Position numbers and translations under genes: made by a program. Below the pieces are notes generated by a model. The model saw only the letters and a list, made by a program, of their open reading frames with translations. It was not told the origin of the DNA and did not search any database. Below, in pieces: positions 61,208-64,000 of a stretch of 64,000 nt of DNA; the first letter of the stretch is position 1, and each line of letters begins with the position of its first letter. Source of the stretch: Bicyclus anynana (taxonomy: Eukaryota; Arthropoda; Insecta; Lepidoptera; Nymphalidae); the NCBI RefSeq assembly GCF_947172395.1, contig NC_069105.1, forward strand, positions 992,001-1,056,000, in the 5' to 3' direction.

Positions 61208-61227
61208 CGAGATACATAATCAGCCTG
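61208..61227 (-). repeat. Inner Harbinger right end, followed by CAG target duplication
   Basis: CGAGATACATAATCAGCCTG, followed by CAG (61228-61230) and then outer-element sequence CAGTTGTTCGAAG. Confidence 0.8.
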
Positions 61228-61914
61228 CAGCAGTTGTTCGAAGACTTTGTATTTCTTCTAAAACCTGCTGGTATCGCGACACGAAAGTTTTGCAATGAAC
61301 TCGACAAAGACATCTTTTTCGTTCCGTTTCCGCGTACAATACAAATGCTACATGCATTGTATTGTACATGGCAATGTCGGTAAACACTACAAAAATAACA
61401 CAATTAATTAAATTCACTTCAACTAACTCTAAAACTGTAATTCTGCTTTATGAAATAAGTATGTAGGTAGGTACCTACTATATATTCTCAACTTTCGTCA
61501 TATTTTACATGAAAAACTTTTCTAATTCTGATTTTATTGACTTACAAACTAATACCTTACTTACAAGGTATAGTACAAAATTCAAAAAAATCCTAAAAGT
61601 ACTTTTATTTGTAATTATTGAATCACAGGCGTCAAGTAAACTTTATTAAAACACTGCTCGGTATTAGTTTCTATAGCGATTGACTTTGACAACTTCTGTG
61701 TAACCCAGTTGTATGATCATTATGCTTACATAATCGCTTAAACTGACTATCGATACGTAAAAACTGCGTTATAACTTGGATAAATCCCTACAAGTGACCG
61801 TGACAGAGAACGATCCAAGATGACGTCATTTCGGTGGGAGATGTGTGTTACATGATCGCAAAAACGAAAAATCGCTGTCATTTGTTGTCGTGACTGTGAT
61901 TTTAAAGCGTTCAC

Positions 61915-61934
61915 CGAGTTACATAATGACCCTG
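61915..61934 (-). repeat. Outer Harbinger right TIR, followed by CTG target duplication
   Basis: CGAGTTACATAATGACCCTG, followed by CTG (61935-61937) and host sequence ATCAAATTC. Confidence 0.78.
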
Positions 61935-61937
61935 CTG

Positions 61938-61989
61938 ATCAAATTCAACTAACATACGTCAATGACACTTGTTAGCTTGTCATAGAAAA
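61938..61989. other. Host flank of the Harbinger nest
   Basis: ATCAAATTCAACTAACATAC follows the right CTG. It has no similarity to the left flank (CTTCAACCAC) beyond the target CTG. Confidence 0.6.
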
Positions 61990-62180
61990 CCGATTCTATA
62001 CTAATATTTAAAAAAAAGCTGAAGAGTTTGTTTGTTTGTTTGATTTAACGCGCTAATCTCAGGAACTACTGGTCCGATTTGAAAAATTCTTTCAGTGGTA
62101 GATAGCCCATTTATCGAGGAAGGCTATATATTATATTATCCCCGTATTCCTACGGGAACGGGAACCACGCGCGCGAGCGA
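61990..62180 (+). mobile_element. Helitron (second subfamily)
   Basis: TATACTAATATTTAAAAAAA start, AGCTGAAGAGTTTGTTTGTT, CTAATCTCAGGAACTACTGG and CCTACGGGAACGGGAACCAC. The 3' end GCGGGTGAAACC..CTAG is replaced by CGCGCGAGCGAGG. Confidence 0.6.
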
Positions 62181-62567
62181 GGTTTGTTTTCCTTGTGAAC
62201 CATAATAATATAGTAATATCTCTGAATAGCGAATGTTCGTTCTAGAATGCAATAATTATATTGTGCACTAAAATAAATAAATCTGCAATGTTTTTTTTTT
62301 CAAACGATATATATTTATTTAAACGGGAGACTGTGATAGCTAGACCTGCGTCTAGTCTTCACAGTGTTAGTCCAAGATGACACAAGAAATCTCATTTTTA
62401 ATGATATTATTTTTTGATGTGTTTAACATTAAGTTTTAATAAAAAAAAACTTGTGCAATAACAAGACAGCTTCAAACGGCCGATTAAATTAAATTATTTA
62501 CTTTACTACTTGTATTAAAAATAAATGTTTCATTGTACTATTGTCTTTTATATTTAAGAAAAATATA
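62181..62567. other. Unrecognised AT-rich sequence
   Basis: No repeat or exon is seen. A short GC-richer patch TAGACCTGCGTCTAGTCTTC lies at about 62341. Confidence 0.35.
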
Positions 62568-62744
62568 CAGGGTGCTCGAGAGTATTTCCCATAACTTCAA
62601 GATGTTGACAAGTCCACTAATAGGAGCCGAACTAACTAACTATTTTAAAATTTTAAAAATGCAAGGATAGATAAAAGCGTGTATTACATGAATAGTGGAC
62701 TCTTCAACACCTTGAAGTTATGGGAAATACTTCCGAGCATCCTG
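62568..62744. mobile_element. Tc1/mariner-type MITE with TA duplication
   Basis: CAGGGTGCTCGAGAGTATTT, CCCATAACTTCAAG at the left is mirrored by CTTGAAGTTATGGG, AAATACTTCCGAGCATCCTG at the right. TA flanks both (62566-62567, 62745-62746). It is 177 bp, and the middle is AT-rich. Confidence 0.8.
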
Positions 62745-62799
62745 TATAAACAGTCCTCTTATAATATGGGTGAAGTTCTTCCTAAAGTAAAGTAAATTA

Positions 62800-62885
62800 A
62801 AGTCTGGTCCAAGTGGGAGACTTCGGCCGTGGTTACCATCCTACCGGCAAAGGCGTACCGGCAAGCGATATAGCGTTCCGGTCAA
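62800..62885 (+). mobile_element. SINE-A internal fragment
   Basis: GGTCCAAGTGGGAGACTTCG, GCCGTGGTTACCATCCTACC and GGCAAGCGATATAGCGTTCC. It is cut off at GTTCCGGT, where hAT-type end sequence begins. Confidence 0.7.
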
Positions 62886-64000
62886 TACCGTCTTTACCAT
62901 AAGGGCACACGGGCCCGTGCCCAGGGCCTCTATTCTCAGGGGGGCCCCGAAGGACCTACAATTTCTCTCACACATTTATTCTCAAAACATTTTTGTCGGA
63001 CACATTACTTTTTTTCGCAAATTAGTAACCTTATAAGAAGGTATTTACGTGGCATATACACAGATACTGTGGGCATATACTACGCTATTATATCGATGAC
63101 TGCGGCTATTCCTACTGTACAAATTAATAATATTTCTGAACGATGCGTTCAGAAATATTATATTCTACCTAATTTACTAAGAACACCATCTAGCGATCAC
63201 TCACGCAATCACTCCGATTCCAAAGTCAAGCTGCACCGTCTAAACAAGGCCTATCATAAATGTCGCCATTGTCTATGGTAGGGGGAATCCCCGAATGATG
63301 TATTAAACTTTCAGTCTGTTATGAGTGAGTGGAGTTATTTTATTTCATTTAACATTTAAAATTGAGTAAGATAAACAAAAGTTTCGATTTGTTCGTTTGT
63401 CGTTCGTTTAAACATTTTATTATGTCGAAAAGAACATATTTAAGTGGTTCACAAAAAAGAAAAAAAATTATAGCTCAAAAAGAAATAACGGAAAAACTTC
63501 CAAAACTCACTTAATTTTTTACGGTGGAAGAAACAAATAAGCCGAGAGATTATTCATTCTCATCACCGCAAGACAAAAGTACCTCTGAATGTTACCAGGA
63601 AAAAGAGGTTACGTGTGACGAAAATGACAATCACACATCAGATGCTAAACCATCGACTTCAACTTACTGTGAATTAATAACTGCAAGCTTAGAGAATGTA
63701 TCTGTGTCTCCTGACCCGGGTACTTACTGTGACGACATTTTACCGGAAAAAGTCCGTGATATTTGGATTCGAAAAGGGCCAGAGTTTTTCCAAAATATAA
63801 ACAGTGACTTCTCCGAAACTTCTACTAGTTTTCCAGATTCAAATGGTAGAACAAAAACAAGATGCTTGACAAAAAATATTTTTATTCGTAAATTGACGAA
63901 TGGTGAGTCTTTAGAAAGAAAATGGCTTCTTTATTCACCAGCAAAGAAATCTGTATACTGTTATTGCTGCCGTCTATTTAATACCACTACTGGTGCTGGA
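62886..64000 (+). mobile_element. 5' part of a hAT-type element, cut by the window end
   Basis: ACCGTCTTTACCATAAGGGC, ACACGGGCCCGTGCCCAGGG and GGGGGCCCCGAAGGACCT resemble the GC-rich 5' end common to hAT elements with MYM/TTF-type transposases. The transposase frame starts at 63422. The exact first base, the target duplication and the 3' end cannot be fixed from this window. A small hairpin AATAATATTTCTGAACG/CGTTCAGAAATATTA lies at 63127-63161. Confidence 0.6.
63422..64000 (+). pseudogene. hAT transposase (MYM/TTF zinc-finger type), N-terminal part with one stop
   Basis: ATG at 63422 starts MSKRTYLSGSQKRKKIIAQK. Codon 31 is TAA (63512-63514) inside KLPKLT-stop-FFTVEE. After it the same frame stays open to the window end: KPSTSTYCELITASLENVSV, ILPEKVRDIWIRKGPEFFQN, RTKTRCLTKNIFIRKLTNGE, ERKWLLYSPAKKSVYCYCCR, LFN. 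WLLYSPAKKSVYCYCCRLF is the TTF-type zinc finger start found in hAT transposases related to ZMYM and the P52rIPK-like proteins. One nonsense change in an otherwise open frame suggests a recently dead copy or a sequence error. Confidence 0.75.

Larger units (their letters stand above)
52446..61227 (-). mobile_element. Inner PIF/Harbinger-type transposon, reverse orientation
   Basis: It begins CAGGGTCATTATGTAACTCG and ends CGAGATACATAATCAGCCTG, flanked by CAG (52443-52445 and 61228-61230). Without the mariner-like insert it is about 6435 bp, matching the outer copy (6442 bp). Its internal junction at 55488-55505 (CGAACAACTGCTGTTCGC) is the intact form of the site that is split in the outer copy, i.e. 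an empty site 6 kb away. Base differences from the outer copy are few by eye (for example GGLCKRPMYRS against GGPCKRPMSSS in a shadow frame), so the self-insertion is recent. Confidence 0.82.
45932..61934 (+). mobile_element. Outer PIF/Harbinger-type transposon, split by an inverted copy of itself
   Basis: The outer element is 45932-52445 joined to 61231-61934 (6442 bp after removing the piggyBac-like insert at 49071-49846). The left TIR CAGGCTGATTATGTATCTCG and the complement of the right end CAGGGTCATTATGTAACTCG match at 17 of 20 positions. A 3-bp CTG flanks both ends (45929-45931, 61935-61937); 3-bp duplications of this kind are known for Harbinger elements. Internal sequence on the minus strand (51991 to about 50980) is a decayed Harbinger DDE transposase. 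The other internal content is a two-exon gene (46525-48282), a second spliced frame (50947-50560) and older SINE copies. The inner copy entered at a CAG site (52443-52445). Confidence 0.8.

Noticed and set aside
45932..61934. Circular permutation or extrachromosomal circle as the source of the A-BC-A'-(BC)' order
   Set aside because: Self-insertion explains every junction, the CTG/CAG duplications and the empty site with fewer assumptions. An assembly error would not create target duplications at both levels.

Overview
The window looks like nuclear DNA of a butterfly or moth (Lepidoptera). The background is AT-rich with long introns. It is packed with repeats familiar from lepidopteran genomes: Helitrons ending in CTAG with a (G)CGGACGAAGTCGCGGG tail, tRNA-headed SINEs, 5'-truncated RTE-type LINE ends with (ATG)n tails, and many foldback MITEs. 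No bacterial-type gene organisation, rRNA, true tRNA gene or CRISPR array is visible.

Region 1 (1-37.3 kb): the 3' part of one host gene on the + strand. Five exons (4159-4269, 33910-34074, 35461-35552, 36227-36377, 37052-37332) splice in frame into the last 265 residues of a claudin/PMP22-type four-pass membrane protein. It keeps the G-x-W-x2-C-x9-C extracellular signature, three membrane segments and a long cytoplasmic tail ending in a class I PDZ ligand (-STEV). The first coding exon(s), with the start codon and first membrane segment, lie left of the window. Intron 1 is 29.6 kb of nested repeats. A 42-bp diverged copy of the 3' end of the first visible exon, with a splice donor, sits 0.8 kb downstream of it.

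Region 2 (37.3-45.9 kb): sequence downstream of that gene, with long-TIR foldback MITEs, a LINE C-terminal fragment, a 33-bp AT-rich minisatellite, and AT-rich DNA in which I recognise nothing.

Region 3 (45.93-61.93 kb): the most striking structure. A 6.44-kb PIF/Harbinger-type DNA transposon (TIR CAGG..ATTATGTA, 3-bp CTG target duplication) has a second, nearly identical copy of itself inserted inside it in the opposite orientation. The segment order A-BC-A'-(BC)' follows exactly from this. The inner copy then received a 2.3-kb DD41D mariner-like element (TA duplication, about 0.5-kb TIRs). The outer copy received a 0.77-kb piggyBac-like element (TTAA duplication, five palindromic repeats). 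For three of the four insertions the matching empty site is present elsewhere in the window, so the history can be read directly. Both Harbinger copies carry the same decayed transposase and the same older SINE insertions, so they were probably moved by a transposase supplied in trans.

Region 4 (61.9-64 kb): Helitron and MITE fragments, then the 5' end of a hAT-type element whose zinc-finger/MYM-like transposase reading frame carries one stop codon and runs off the window.

SINE families are called here SINE-A (tail ...GGGCTAACTTGTAAAGAAT, A-rich end), SINE-B (head GATAGCCCAGTGGATATGA, tail (ATG)n) and SINE-C (head GCATCCACGG..., tail ...GGGGCTAGATAGTG). These are working names. Family assignments rest on remembered motifs, not on a database search.
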